Source: Candidatus Levyibacteriota bacterium (GTDB lineage: Bacteria > Patescibacteriota > Microgenomatia > Levybacterales > UBA12049). From it: a DNA stretch of 58,095 bases. Both the position numbers and the translations under genes were made by a program. Shown here piece by piece: positions 16,768 to 24,772 of the stretch. Location: the NCBI GenBank assembly GCA_029260965.1, contig JAJDCG010000002.1:188707-246801 (forward strand), given 5' to 3'. The notes under the pieces are model-generated. The model had not been told where the DNA came from, searched no databases, and saw nothing but the letters and a program-made list of their open reading frames with translations. How positions within the stretch are numbered: position 1 is the stretch's first letter; every line of letters starts with the position of its first letter.

Positions 16768-17391
16768 TTAGTCAGGGCACAAATTACCCAGTGGGCAGTC
16801 TACGCATTTGTGAAGCCGGGCTGGGCAATAATCCCGCCCAAAATTTATCAATAAATTTGAAAAATCAATCCAGTTATTTTTTGGAACTATCTTCATCAGA
16901 TCTTGCTCGATTCTTACTGGATCTTTTTGTTTGGTTAGGCCCAGTTTGCCCGAAAGCCTCATGACGTGTGTGTCAACCACAATTCCTTCCGCCTTACCAA
17001 ACGCGTTCCCAAGAACCACATTGGCTGTTTTCCTGGCAACACCAGGTAGTGAATCAAGATCTTTCATATTGTCAGGAATTTTTCCAGCAAAAGTGTTCAC
17101 AATCATATCTGATGCAGCCTTAATAGACCGTGATTTGTTCACATGGAAGTTAACACGTTTTATCATCTGATCTATATCATCCACAGATGCTGAAGCAAAA
17201 TCAGTTGGGGTTTTGTATTTTTTAAATAGATCAGGTGTGACAGTGTTGACTGTTTTGTCAGTTGTTTGAGCAGAAAGTATGGTTGCGATGAGAAGTTCAA
17301 ATGAATTGCTGAATTTTAGAGCAGTTTTTGGATGAAGATAAAACTTTTTAAGTCTTTTAATAACCTCTTTTGCTTTATTTTCTCTTGTCAT
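16768..17391 (-). CDS. nth: Endonuclease III (DNA glycosylase/AP lyase)
   Basis: 207 aa, normal length. The helix-hairpin-helix 'LDSLPGVARKTANVVL' carries the catalytic Lys, 'VVDTHVMRLSGKLGL' the catalytic Asp, and the C-terminus has the 4Fe-4S loop C-x6-C-x2-C-x5-C ('CPARLHKCVDCPLGNLC'). It removes oxidised pyrimidines and cuts at AP sites in base excision repair. Single gene on the minus strand, convergent with typA. Confidence 0.96.
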   Translation of the reverse strand: MTRENKAKEVIKRLKKFYLHPKTALKFSNSFELLIATILSAQTTDKTVNTVTPDLFKKYKTPTDFASASVDDIDQMIKRVNFHVNKSRSIKAASDMIVNTFAGKIPDNMKDLDSLPGVARKTANVVLGNAFGKAEGIVVDTHVMRLSGKLGLTKQKDPVRIEQDLMKIVPKNNWIDFSNLLINFGRDYCPARLHKCVDCPLGNLCPD

Positions 17392-17509
17392 AGCTAATTT
17401 TCTCTAAATGCAAATTAACATATATTTTTAATAGAAGTACCAGATCAGGCAATTTGTATTATTTTCGTAAAATTTTTACCATCATATTAGCACCTGTAGG
17501 TATTGTATG

Positions 17510-18166
17510 CTAATTTTGATTCAATTCAGCTTCAATTATGGTTTTGAATTGATCATACGGAAGCCCTCCTGCTTGCCTCTTGCCATTAATAAAAAAAGTC
17601 GGAGTAGAGCGAACGCCAGCAGCGTTACCATCTGCGATATCTGAGTTTATTCTCTCGCTAAGAGATTTGTTTTTAGCATCGGCATTAAATTTTTCTACAT
17701 TCAGTTGTAGTTTTTCAGCATAACTTACGAATATATCTTTTGCATTTTTTTTGTCGGACCATTCTGCTTGATTGGCAAAAAGCATATCATGCATTTCGAA
17801 AAATTTTCCTTGCTCTCCTGCTGCCTCTGCTGCCAGTGCAGCATCGAATGCATTGGGGTGGATTGATGAAAGAGGATAGTTCCTATAAACAAACTGCATT
17901 CTATCACCGTAATCATCTTTTAATTTTTTTACTGTTGGGTGTGCTGCTTTGCAAGCGGGACATTGGAAATCACCAAATTCAACAAGAGTTATCTCTGCGC
18001 TTGCTGACCCTGTTTTGTGACTATCATTTTTGATGAGCAAATTTTCGTCAACGGTCTCTGATACCTCAGGTGTGCTCTGTTTATTTCCAATAAAAAAAAT
18101 AGCTCCTACTATTATGAGTACTGTGGCAATTCCGATACCAATTAAAACTTTGATTTCTTGGTTCAT
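17510..18166 (-). CDS. Membrane-anchored DsbA-like thiol oxidoreductase
   Basis: 218 aa. An N-terminal anchor (about 7-26) is followed by a DsbA-type thioredoxin fold: active site CPAC in 'EFGDFQCPACKAAHP', helical insert 'AALAAEAAGEQGKFFEMHDMLF', and the cis-Pro loop 'GVRSTPTFFINGK'. It likely forms or isomerises disulfides in exported proteins. TATAAT lies only 3 nt before the ATG, so the mRNA would be leaderless or translation would start at a nearby codon. A candidate sRNA lies just upstream on the same strand. Confidence 0.9.
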   Translation of the reverse strand: MNQEIKVLIGIGIATVLIIVGAIFFIGNKQSTPEVSETVDENLLIKNDSHKTGSASAEITLVEFGDFQCPACKAAHPTVKKLKDDYGDRMQFVYRNYPLSSIHPNAFDAALAAEAAGEQGKFFEMHDMLFANQAEWSDKKNAKDIFVSYAEKLQLNVEKFNADAKNKSLSERINSDIADGNAAGVRSTPTFFINGKRQAGGLPYDQFKTIIEAELNQN

Positions 18167-18251
18167 GGAATTATACTAGCATTTTGTTGGTATTGCTGCA
18201 ACAATTAGCTTTTTATTGTTAAGTTTAAGTTGCAGGTGTAAATTTATTTTC

Positions 18252-18383
18252 ACAAAAAACCTCCTGAACTTTTCCCAAAAACAAAAGTCCAAGAGGTTTA
18301 TCTTCCTGAAAAATGATTCGGACAGTAAATCACTTCACCCATCATCCCGCATATTTTATTTAAAATAATGCCGAATAAGGTTA
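18252..18383 (-). ncRNA. Candidate small RNA, unknown family
   Basis: The 276-nt gap between two minus-strand genes holds a complete transcription unit with no ORF: a promoter (18389-18417), about 130 nt of sequence, and a strong intrinsic terminator (18253-18299). The middle contains a small hairpin (TGATT/AATCA) and the palindromic TATTTTAAATAAAATA. I checked by eye for 4.5S, 6S, RNase P and tmRNA signatures and saw none. It could be a free sRNA or an attenuated leader for the DsbA-like gene. Confidence 0.5.
18253..18299 (-). terminator. Intrinsic terminator of the candidate sRNA
   Basis: A 17-bp stem with two mismatches (AAACCTC... closing with ...AAAAGT around a 9-nt loop), followed on the minus strand by TTTTTT. 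Confidence 0.75.
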
Positions 18384-18388
18384 ATAAC

Positions 18389-18417
18389 ATGCTAAGTTAC
18401 GACATAATTTTTGTCAA
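18389..18417 (-). promoter_or_regulatory. Promoter of the candidate sRNA
   Basis: Minus strand: TTGACA (18412-18417), 17-nt spacer, TAGCAT (18389-18394). Confidence 0.6.
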
Positions 18418-18442
18418 TTGATGCAAAGAGAATTAAACTATA

Positions 18443-19291
18443 TCAAATTGTAGAAAAAGTAATTTTTAGTCCTACGTGGTCGGATAAATAAACCAATTTG
18501 CTTTTTTTGATGATATATCTACCTGTAAATATATGTGAACGGTTAGTAATTTGAATTCTTGATTCATTTGAACTAATAAAAATATAATCTAATCTTCTCG
18601 CCTTTTTAGGTTTAGGTAAAAAAAATTGATGCATTGTTGGTGATTCATGTTTGGCGAATGTGTCAATGAGATCACCAGATTTAATAAAGGTTTTATAAAG
18701 TGTAGATTTTTTATCTAGGTTAAAGTCTCCAGTTAAGATCGTAAATCTACTCTCATTAGATAAGTTTTTAATTAGTTTTAAGATTTGAACCAGTTGAGAT
18801 TTTATATATTTATAAAATCTATTTTTATTCCCCCAGTCAAAGTCAGAGTTTTGAGTTAGATGTGTATTTAAAATAAAAAAATTCATATTCGTTGTTTTTG
18901 CAAAAAGAACACCACTCCTTCTCAAAATTGCAACAATTGATGAGTTGAAGACAGTTCCTCTATCTTGGAAATTTTGATAAATTGGTTTTTCCAAAGGGAT
19001 TTTAGATAGGATTACCAGTCCACCACGTGGACCTAGAATCGAGCGTACATAACAACTGTATTTATACCTCGTAAGTCTTGATTTAATTGCTGTTAAGAAT
19101 TTATAGGTATGCACCTCCTGGAGGGAGATGATGTCAGCATTCTCTTTCAATAACACGTCAGATATTTTTTTACCTCGTTCTATTGAGTCCCAAGACATTA
19201 AAAAACCTTTGAATGAATCAAAATTGAAAAGCCCCATGGTATTGAGGCTTGTGATTGTAATTTCATTTTTTTTATTTGTTGTTTTGTTCAT
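18443..19291 (-). CDS. Endonuclease/exonuclease/phosphatase (EEP) family protein
   Basis: 282 aa, no signal peptide. EEP motifs in order: 'ITSLNTMGL', 'ISLQEVHT' (metal-binding Glu), 'LNTHLTQNS', 'LTGDFNLD' (Asp/Asn), 'LDYIFIS' and C-terminal 'LSDHVGLKITF' (catalytic Asp-His). These are Mg2+-dependent phosphodiesterases with nucleic acid, lipid or nucleotide substrates; I cannot tell which. All catalytic positions look intact. Confidence 0.88.
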   Translation of the reverse strand: MNKTTNKKNEITITSLNTMGLFNFDSFKGFLMSWDSIERGKKISDVLLKENADIISLQEVHTYKFLTAIKSRLTRYKYSCYVRSILGPRGGLVILSKIPLEKPIYQNFQDRGTVFNSSIVAILRRSGVLFAKTTNMNFFILNTHLTQNSDFDWGNKNRFYKYIKSQLVQILKLIKNLSNESRFTILTGDFNLDKKSTLYKTFIKSGDLIDTFAKHESPTMHQFFLPKPKKARRLDYIFISSNESRIQITNRSHIFTGRYIIKKSKLVYLSDHVGLKITFSTI

Positions 19292-19362
19292 CTTTCTTTA
19301 ATCATTCGCTTGAAAATTTAACCAGAACATTATAACATATAAAACATAAAGCCTCTTTATAA

Positions 19363-20331
19363 ATGAAAAAAATATTTCTTTATACCTTTTTTGTTATTCT
19401 TATTTCTATATTTTTTGCAGTCTCTTTATGGTATTTATTTCCGAGAAGTAGAATTGTTAATTCGGAATCTGTATCCCCTCTTCCAGATTTTTTGACTATG
19501 AGCAAAAATAATCAGGTCAGATTTCTCGACATCTGGTTTCCTGCATTGGCTAGAGGAAATAGTAATGCCTCAGTTGCGGGACTCACTGCTAAATCTGCAT
19601 TAATTTACGACCTGACTACAGACAGGGTAATTTTTGAAAAAGATGCAAACAAGAGGTATCCAATGGCATCGCTTACGAAAATAATGACAGCAATTGTTAC
19701 TTTGGAAAATCCAAAGTATGACGACAGATATGTCGTAAGTGTAGAGGATTTAGTTGGAGAAGATAGTATGGGAATTGGTACGGGTGAGATTTTTACCCAG
19801 GAAGAGTTGCTGTATGGACTTTTATTGCCATCTGGCAATGATACTGCTGAAACGCTGGCAAACAACTTTCCTACAGGTAGAAACGGCTTTATTGATGCGA
19901 TGAATGATAAGGCTCGTTCTTTGGGGCTTACAGATACTTACTTCACAAATCCTTCAGGTTTACAGGGTGATGGTGAGCAGTACACTACAGCATATAATCT
20001 TTTGGTAATTACCAGGTATGCATTGGAGAATTTTCCCCTTTTTGCAAAAATTGTATCAACACCACAGTATATAATTCCAGTAACTGAAACTCATGAATCA
20101 TATTTGCTGACAAATGCAACAAATTTGCTTACAACCTATGCTGGAGTGAAGGGTGTAAAAACAGGTTATACACCCGAGGCTGGCTTATGTCTGGTCACCT
20201 ATATCGATTACGGTGGGCACAAGATGATAGGGATTATCCTCAATAGTGAGAACAGGAGAGATGAAATGCGTGCACTTCTTGATTATGCTCTCCGCTCACT
20301 CAACATCGAGCCACCTGAATATAAAGGATAG
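19363..20331 (+). CDS. D-alanyl-D-alanine carboxypeptidase (peptidase S11)
   Basis: 322 aa with an N-terminal signal anchor (about 3-25). Catalytic motifs: SxxK in 'ASLTKIMTAIV', SGN in 'LPSGNDTAET', KTG in 'GVKGVKTGYTPEAG'. It trims the terminal D-Ala of peptidoglycan stem peptides outside the membrane. The C-terminal DacA beta-domain and amphipathic anchor are missing, so the N-terminal helix probably holds it to the membrane. Confidence 0.94.
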   Translation: MKKIFLYTFFVILISIFFAVSLWYLFPRSRIVNSESVSPLPDFLTMSKNNQVRFLDIWFPALARGNSNASVAGLTAKSALIYDLTTDRVIFEKDANKRYPMASLTKIMTAIVTLENPKYDDRYVVSVEDLVGEDSMGIGTGEIFTQEELLYGLLLPSGNDTAETLANNFPTGRNGFIDAMNDKARSLGLTDTYFTNPSGLQGDGEQYTTAYNLLVITRYALENFPLFAKIVSTPQYIIPVTETHESYLLTNATNLLTTYAGVKGVKTGYTPEAGLCLVTYIDYGGHKMIGIILNSENRRDEMRALLDYALRSLNIEPPEYKG

Positions 20332-20444
20332 GTGGGTATTGCCCTTAGTTGATGTTTTCAGAATTAGATCATCTGATAGTAATATTTTGATATTTCTGGA
20401 GCAAGCGTAGTTAACTACACCATTATTTCTGTTGTTTTTTGATA

Positions 20445-20450
20445 TATAAT
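20445..20450 (+). promoter_or_regulatory. -10 of the MidA-like gene
   Basis: TATAAT ends 6 nt before the ATG at 20457. This argues for that start over an in-frame upstream codon at 20439, which would lie on the promoter. Confidence 0.55.
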
Positions 20451-20456
20451 TACCTT

Positions 20457-21563
20457 ATGTCGCAAAAAGATGGTGTAGAAGCTAAAGAACAACGCGACCA
20501 TCTTCCAGTTTATCCTGAAACACTTCAAAAAATGGTTGTGTTTGTTAGAAATAATGGAGGTAGAGTCAGGTTTGATAGGTACATGAATGAAAGCTTGTTT
20601 GGAGAAGAAGGATTTTACTCCAATAGGGTCAAAATTGCGTTCGGAGGAGATTTTGCTACGAATGCACTAGATTCACAATTTGCTGAGTTAATCTCAGATC
20701 ATGTTACTGCTCTTGGATCCTCAGGTAATACATTTATTGAAATAGGAGGTGGAGATGGTACTTTTAAAAGAAATTTTTTAGGGTTAAATCCTGAAGTTAA
20801 TTACGTTTCTGTTGAAGCCTCTCCTAAGCTAGCTGCATTGCAGCAAAGCGTTGATGGAAAATCAACTATAAGATCATCAGTTACTTCGTTACCTTTCCCA
20901 ACCTCGTCTGTTGAGGGAACGATTTTTGGCAATGAGTTGTTGGATGCACTTCCATGCAGAGTTTTTAAGCTTTATACGCAAGATGATGGTCGCATAGAAG
21001 TTGTGAGTGAAGGAGTGGTGACAACAAGTTCAGATAATGAATCATTAAAATTAAACTTTGAGGATATAGAAAAAGATGAGTTTGTAATTGAATATGAGGA
21101 ATTTTTAAATGCATATGGCAGACAGGTGGAGCAGCAGGGAGAGGTAGTTTCAGTATCCCCACATTTTAGAAAACTATTAACAGAATTAGATCGAGTTTTA
21201 AATAAGGGTATGATAGTGTTAATCGATTATGGATTCCATGAAAACTATGTAACAATGATGGGAAAGGATAATCAAGAATTGCCATATTTTAAAGGACAGA
21301 GGGGAATATATGGGATTGATAAAATTTTAGAAAGACCATATGAAACAGATATAACATATGCCATAGATTTCAAGTATCTTAAATGGCTTGCAAAAAGAGT
21401 TAACCCTAAAACAATTGTTAGTTTTCGGCCTCAACATTACTTATTTAGAGAAGTTAGGTCCAAGAGTGGAAAAGAATACAATGATAAATGGATGCAACCA
21501 ATACCTAATGTTAGATTTGGTGTACTTGAAATAGGAAAGTTAAATCAACAGGAGAATGTGTAA
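20457..21563 (+). CDS. MidA/NDUFAF7-like SAM-dependent methyltransferase
   Basis: 368 aa from the ATG at 20457. It contains the MidA-family signature 'GNELLDALPCRVFK', the SAM-binding 'FIEIGGGDGTFKRNF', 'YVSVEASPKLAALQ', and 'GMIVLIDYGF'. Mitochondrial relatives methylate an arginine of complex I subunit NDUFS2, but bacterial ones are uncharacterised and no complex I gene is seen here. Soluble; monocistronic with a leaderless-type start. Confidence 0.82.
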   Translation: MSQKDGVEAKEQRDHLPVYPETLQKMVVFVRNNGGRVRFDRYMNESLFGEEGFYSNRVKIAFGGDFATNALDSQFAELISDHVTALGSSGNTFIEIGGGDGTFKRNFLGLNPEVNYVSVEASPKLAALQQSVDGKSTIRSSVTSLPFPTSSVEGTIFGNELLDALPCRVFKLYTQDDGRIEVVSEGVVTTSSDNESLKLNFEDIEKDEFVIEYEEFLNAYGRQVEQQGEVVSVSPHFRKLLTELDRVLNKGMIVLIDYGFHENYVTMMGKDNQELPYFKGQRGIYGIDKILERPYETDITYAIDFKYLKWLAKRVNPKTIVSFRPQHYLFREVRSKSGKEYNDKWMQPIPNVRFGVLEIGKLNQQENV

Positions 21564-21615
21564 ATCCAATTTGGTATATTATTTATCTTGACATATCACC
21601 CCAATCGCTAATGTG

Positions 21616-21688
21616 TCGGGGAGACAGGATTCGAACCTGCGACCTCACGGTCCCAAACCGCGCGCGCTACCAACTGCGCCACTCCCCG
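21616..21688 (-). tRNA. tRNA-Pro (TGG)
   Basis: 73 nt cloverleaf: acceptor CGGGGAG/CTCCCCG, anticodon loop TTTGGGA, T-loop TTCGAAT, discriminator A. CCA is not encoded. Confidence 0.95.
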
Positions 21689-21950
21689 CTTCGTCGCTGA
21701 GTTTCTCAGCGTTAACTATTTATTAATATCTGTTTTCTTTCTCTATCCTTTAGTTTCATTTTCTCTTTTATATACTAGTTTAACAGGTTGTTTATTTTTC
21801 GTTTAAGGCGTATAGCCTAATTTGTACCTCAATAAAGATTTTAATCTCACTTGTAAACATACATAATAATTATCTATAGATTCTAGGATATTTTACCTAA
21901 AGAATCCTTATTTAGATTCTAATATATAGCTTGCACTGAGCGTAGTGAAG
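21689..21950. other. AT-rich spacer between tRNA-Leu and tRNA-Pro
   Basis: No ORF. The only structure is a perfect hairpin CGCTGAG-TTT-CTCAGCG at 21695-21711, just upstream (minus strand) of tRNA-Pro. It may be a processing or termination element between the tRNAs. Confidence 0.4.
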
Positions 21951-22033
21951 TGCCGCGGGAGAGAGTCGAACTCTCACGCCCTTACGGACGGGGGCTCTTA
22001 AGGCCCCTGTGTCTACCATTCCACCACCGCGGC
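21951..22033 (-). tRNA. tRNA-Leu (TAA)
   Basis: 83 nt class II tRNA with a long variable arm. Acceptor GCCGCGG/CCGCGGC, anticodon loop CTTAAGA, discriminator A, no encoded CCA. Confidence 0.95.
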
Positions 22034-22087
22034 ACAATTATATTATGTAATTGTACTTAAAGTAGTGGTAATATTCAAGGCTGAGGA

Positions 22088-22378
22088 TTACTTCTTCTTT
22101 TTAGTCAGAGATTTTATTTTTTTGTCTTTTGCTATTTTTTTGTTTTTTGCACTCTCAATTGCCCTATCTTCCCTATCTCTTTTAATTTTATCTCTTTTTG
22201 CTTTTTGTTTTCGAAGTTCTTTATCTACCTCTTTTTGACATTCGGGATCGGGACAAATTGTTTTACCACGTGTAACCTCTATAGTTTTTCCTGAGATGGA
22301 TTTGATTTTTTCAGTCCAGGTCTTGACTAGAAGCCTTTCTTTACCGCAGCGTATACAGGGGTTAGTGTAGGTGTTCAT
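22088..22378 (-). CDS. Small zinc-ribbon-like basic protein, unknown function
   Basis: 96 aa. The N-terminal half has CIRCGKE and, 31 residues later, CPDPEC, a plausible four-cysteine zinc site. The C-terminal half is almost pure Lys/Arg/Glu/Asp, probably a charged helix. This composition suits a nucleic-acid or ribosome-bound protein. I do not recognise a named family. It sits among tRNA genes and uses the ATG at 22378. Confidence 0.7.
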   Translation of the reverse strand: MNTYTNPCIRCGKERLLVKTWTEKIKSISGKTIEVTRGKTICPDPECQKEVDKELRKQKAKRDKIKRDREDRAIESAKNKKIAKDKKIKSLTKKKK

Positions 22379-22440
22379 AAATAGGATAAATTCTCAATTA
22401 ATTAGAGCCTAGGTATTATAGCAGATTTTTGAGGCCAGGT

Positions 22441-22481
22441 CAATTTACTGGGCTTTGCAAAACAAAGTAAATTGTTATAAA
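22441..22481 (+). promoter_or_regulatory. tRNA-Gly upstream region with inverted repeat
   Basis: CAATTTA/TAAATTG with an inner CTTTG/CAAAG (22441-22474) immediately precedes the -10-like TATAAA (22476-22481), 11 nt before tRNA-Gly. It could be an operator or the terminator of an upstream transcript. Confidence 0.35.
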
Positions 22482-22492
22482 ATTAGTTGCTT

Positions 22493-22563
22493 GCGGGTGT
22501 AGTTCAATGGTAGAACAGCAGATTTCCAATCTGCATACGAGGGTTCGATTCCCTTCACCCGCT
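22493..22563 (+). tRNA. tRNA-Gly (TCC)
   Basis: 71 nt cloverleaf: acceptor GCGGGTG/CACCCGC, anticodon loop TTTCCAA, T-loop TTCGATT, discriminator T. No encoded CCA. The next gene starts 16 nt after it. Confidence 0.95.
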
Positions 22564-22579
22564 CATTTAATTGAAAAAT

Positions 22580-23182
22580 ATGGCAAAAAAAATCACAACA
22601 ACAAATCTTGAGAAACATAAAGAAAAAAATCCTATATCAAGATTTTTTCTGAATAATTTTTACACAGTACTTTTTGCACAAATTAGAAAAGCAAATCCAA
22701 AATCCATTTTAGATGTAGGCTGCGGAGAGGGTTTTACGCTTAAGAGGCTCGAAAAAGAAAAATTGGGCAAAAGAAATGAAGGTATAGACTCCATGGATGA
22801 TGCAATAAAACTTGCAAAAAAAATCCATCCAGAATTGATAATAAAAAAAGGAGATATTTACAAATTGCCATATAAAGCAAACAGTTTTGATATGGTTGTG
22901 TGCAATGAGGTCTTAGAGCATCTGGAGAGACCTATGGATGCGCTGGCTGAATTGAGACGGGTTACTAGGAAGTATGTGGTTTTATCAGTTCCTAATGAGC
23001 CCTTATTTACTATCTCGCGTATGCTACGGGGAAAGAATCTGTCTAAATTTGGAGATCATCCAGAACACATTCAGCATTGGAGCGAGGGTAAGTTTGCTCA
23101 ATTTATTGGAAAAAATAATTTAGAAATAATCTGCATGGAGACTCCCCTGCCTTGGACTTTGATAGTTGCTAAAAAGAAATAA
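22580..23182 (+). CDS. SAM-dependent methyltransferase (type 11-like)
   Basis: 200 aa from the ATG at 22580, with a TTG three codons upstream as an alternative. Rossmann-fold motifs: 'ILDVGCGEGFTLKRLE' (motif I), 'NEGIDSMDDAI', 'KGDIYKLPYKANSFDMVVCNEVLEHLERP' (motifs II-III). The substrate is unknown; the 'NEVLEHLERP' style is common in methyltransferases of glycan, quinone or small-molecule pathways. Sitting 16 nt after tRNA-Gly with no promoter between, it is probably co-transcribed with the tRNA. Confidence 0.87.
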   Translation: MAKKITTTNLEKHKEKNPISRFFLNNFYTVLFAQIRKANPKSILDVGCGEGFTLKRLEKEKLGKRNEGIDSMDDAIKLAKKIHPELIIKKGDIYKLPYKANSFDMVVCNEVLEHLERPMDALAELRRVTRKYVVLSVPNEPLFTISRMLRGKNLSKFGDHPEHIQHWSEGKFAQFIGKNNLEIICMETPLPWTLIVAKKK

Positions 23183-24178
23183 TTATTTAGTTGCTTTTCC
23201 TTCTAAGCTTTTGAAGATTACAATTACGAATGAGATAAATGGAATTGCCAAAAGCGCTCCTGCTATTCCCATTAAATTTGCACCTATCATGACTGAAAGT
23301 ATGACAATCACCGGGTTAAGCCCTACTGCTTTTTCCATAATCTTGGGTACAAGAAGCTGATTCTCAACTGTCTGAATAAGAAGGTATAGGACTATGACTG
23401 TGAGTGCCATGGTTGGAGAGATGGTAAGTGCTATGATAACTGCAGGAACAGCAGATAGAATAGGACCCAGAGTTGGAACCACTTCTAATATCCCTGCTAA
23501 TAGCGCTAGTGGTAGGGCAAATGGAAGTCCTAAAATAGTAAGTCCAATCCAAGATAACGTTCCTACAAAGAGTGATAGCACAGCCTGTCCTCTGAGCCAT
23601 GCGCCTAGCTTGTTGTTCACTTTTCCTACTGTATGTAGTATATAGTCTCGTGAGCTATGGTGAAAAAGTTTTGCAAGAAATTTCTTGAAATTGTCATCAT
23701 ACATTAGGAGATAAAAACTAACAACTAAAATTGTAATAACTGAGAAAAGACCTCCAAATACTTTTGATGTGACATTTACTGCGTTGTGACTTAGGTTGTT
23801 GAATTCAGATGCAAAATATGAATCCAGTTGTTTTGGATCTGTTGAGAATCCAAATGTTGCACCTGATTGTTCAATAAATTTTGGAAATCGGATAATAAGT
23901 GAGCTTATTTGATCGATAACAAAAGGAACTAGCGGTACAACCAGTAAGACAATTGTAGTTAGAAAACTTAGGTATGGGATTAGTACAGCCAAAATTTTGG
24001 GAACACCTTTTTTTCTCAGATAATCAACTGCTGGGAGAAGTGCTGCCATTATGATGTAAGACAGAAAAAGAGAAACCATGATGTCTCTGAGTTGTACTAT
24101 TAGCCAGAAAAAAACGATCAAAAAGAGCGCAAAAATTACCTGATTTTTAAGAAGATATTTAAAAAAATTGTGTAACAT
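23183..24178 (-). CDS. AI-2E family transporter (YdiK/PerM-like permease)
   Basis: 331 aa with about eight helices: hydrophobic clusters at the N-terminus, a membrane-facing central domain (about 90-210), and the typical C-terminal 'GILEVVPTLGPILSAVPAVIIAL' and 'LVPKIMEKAVGLNPVIVILSVMIGANLMGIAGALLAIP'. The family name comes from one autoinducer-2 exporter, but other members are Na+/H+ antiporters, so the substrate is open. Convergent with the methyltransferase gene, abutting it. Confidence 0.9.
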   Translation of the reverse strand: MLHNFFKYLLKNQVIFALFLIVFFWLIVQLRDIMVSLFLSYIIMAALLPAVDYLRKKGVPKILAVLIPYLSFLTTIVLLVVPLVPFVIDQISSLIIRFPKFIEQSGATFGFSTDPKQLDSYFASEFNNLSHNAVNVTSKVFGGLFSVITILVVSFYLLMYDDNFKKFLAKLFHHSSRDYILHTVGKVNNKLGAWLRGQAVLSLFVGTLSWIGLTILGLPFALPLALLAGILEVVPTLGPILSAVPAVIIALTISPTMALTVIVLYLLIQTVENQLLVPKIMEKAVGLNPVIVILSVMIGANLMGIAGALLAIPFISFVIVIFKSLEGKATK

Positions 24179-24223
24179 TGTTATTGATTTAACTATAGTG
24201 TGAATTGATATAGTTTGTCAATG

Positions 24224-24296
24224 TACGCCCGGAGGGAGTCGAACCCCCAACCGACTCGTTAGAACCGAGCTGCTCTATCCATTGAGCTACGGGCGC
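24224..24296 (-). tRNA. tRNA-Arg (TCT)
   Basis: 73 nt cloverleaf: acceptor GCGCCCG/CGGGCGT, so the first pair is a G-U wobble. Anticodon loop GTTCTAA, discriminator A, no encoded CCA. Confidence 0.94.
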
Positions 24297-24355
24297 TTTA
24301 TGCTCTTTAAGCTCATTCATTATAACAAAACATGTCCAAAAACTGTAGTTATTGT

Positions 24356-24361
24356 TATAAT
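24356..24361 (+). promoter_or_regulatory. -10 of the riboflavin kinase gene
   Basis: TATAAT, 7 nt before the in-frame GTG at 24369. It supports that start over codons overlapping the tRNA. Confidence 0.55.
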
Positions 24362-24368
24362 TAAGAAA

Positions 24369-24749
24369 GTGAAGTCATTATTTATTGTCAAGGGGAAAGT
24401 TGTAGAGGGTAAGAAAAGGGGTAAACAAATGGGATTTCCCACTGCCAATCTTCAAATCTCTCCATCAACACCTCAGGGGACATATGTGTCACAAACCAAA
24501 GCAGATGGTGGTTTATATAAATCAATTACTTTTATAGGTAGGGTTGAGACTTTTGATGAAACAGAATTTGTGGCTGAAACAACATTATTAGATTTTGAGG
24601 GTAATTTATATGAGAAAGACATAGAAATACAAATATTAAAAAAATTAAGAAATAACAAAAAATTTGAATCATTAGATTCTCTCATTAGACAGATGAAAAA
24701 GGATAAAATAAATACCGTCAGATACTTTGATAAGCTGAGCAACAAATGA
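24369..24749 (+). CDS. Stand-alone riboflavin kinase (RibF C-terminal domain)
   Basis: 126 aa from the GTG at 24369. 'KGKVVEGKKRGKQMGFPTANL' is the riboflavin-kinase signature (Gly-rich turn and the PTAN motif), followed by 'GTYVSQTKADGGLYKSITFIG' and 'IEIQILKKLRNNKKFESLDSLIRQMKKD', all normal for the RibF kinase half. The FMN adenylyltransferase half of bacterial RibF is absent, so the product would be FMN only. The frame extends upstream into tRNA-Arg, which is why that extension is rejected. The efflux operon starts 23 nt downstream. Confidence 0.85.
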   Translation: MKSLFIVKGKVVEGKKRGKQMGFPTANLQISPSTPQGTYVSQTKADGGLYKSITFIGRVETFDETEFVAETTLLDFEGNLYEKDIEIQILKKLRNNKKFESLDSLIRQMKKDKINTVRYFDKLSNK

Positions 24750-24760
24750 TACCCTATTAA

Positions 24761-24769
24761 GGGGGGGGG
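24761..24769 (+). repeat. Poly-G tract (9 G) in the adaptor gene's Shine-Dalgarno position
   Basis: Nine consecutive G immediately upstream of CATATG, with the ATG at 24773. It doubles as the ribosome-binding site. A homopolymer here is prone to slippage, which would change spacing or strength. Confidence 0.7.
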
Positions 24770-24772
24770 CAT

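Noticed and set aside
18252-18383. Known riboswitch upstream of the DsbA-like gene
   Set aside because: I could match no conserved riboswitch core; left as an unknown sRNA candidate.
24282-24368. Upstream extension of the riboflavin kinase gene
   Set aside because: It overlaps tRNA-Arg and lies upstream of the -10 box at 24356-24361.
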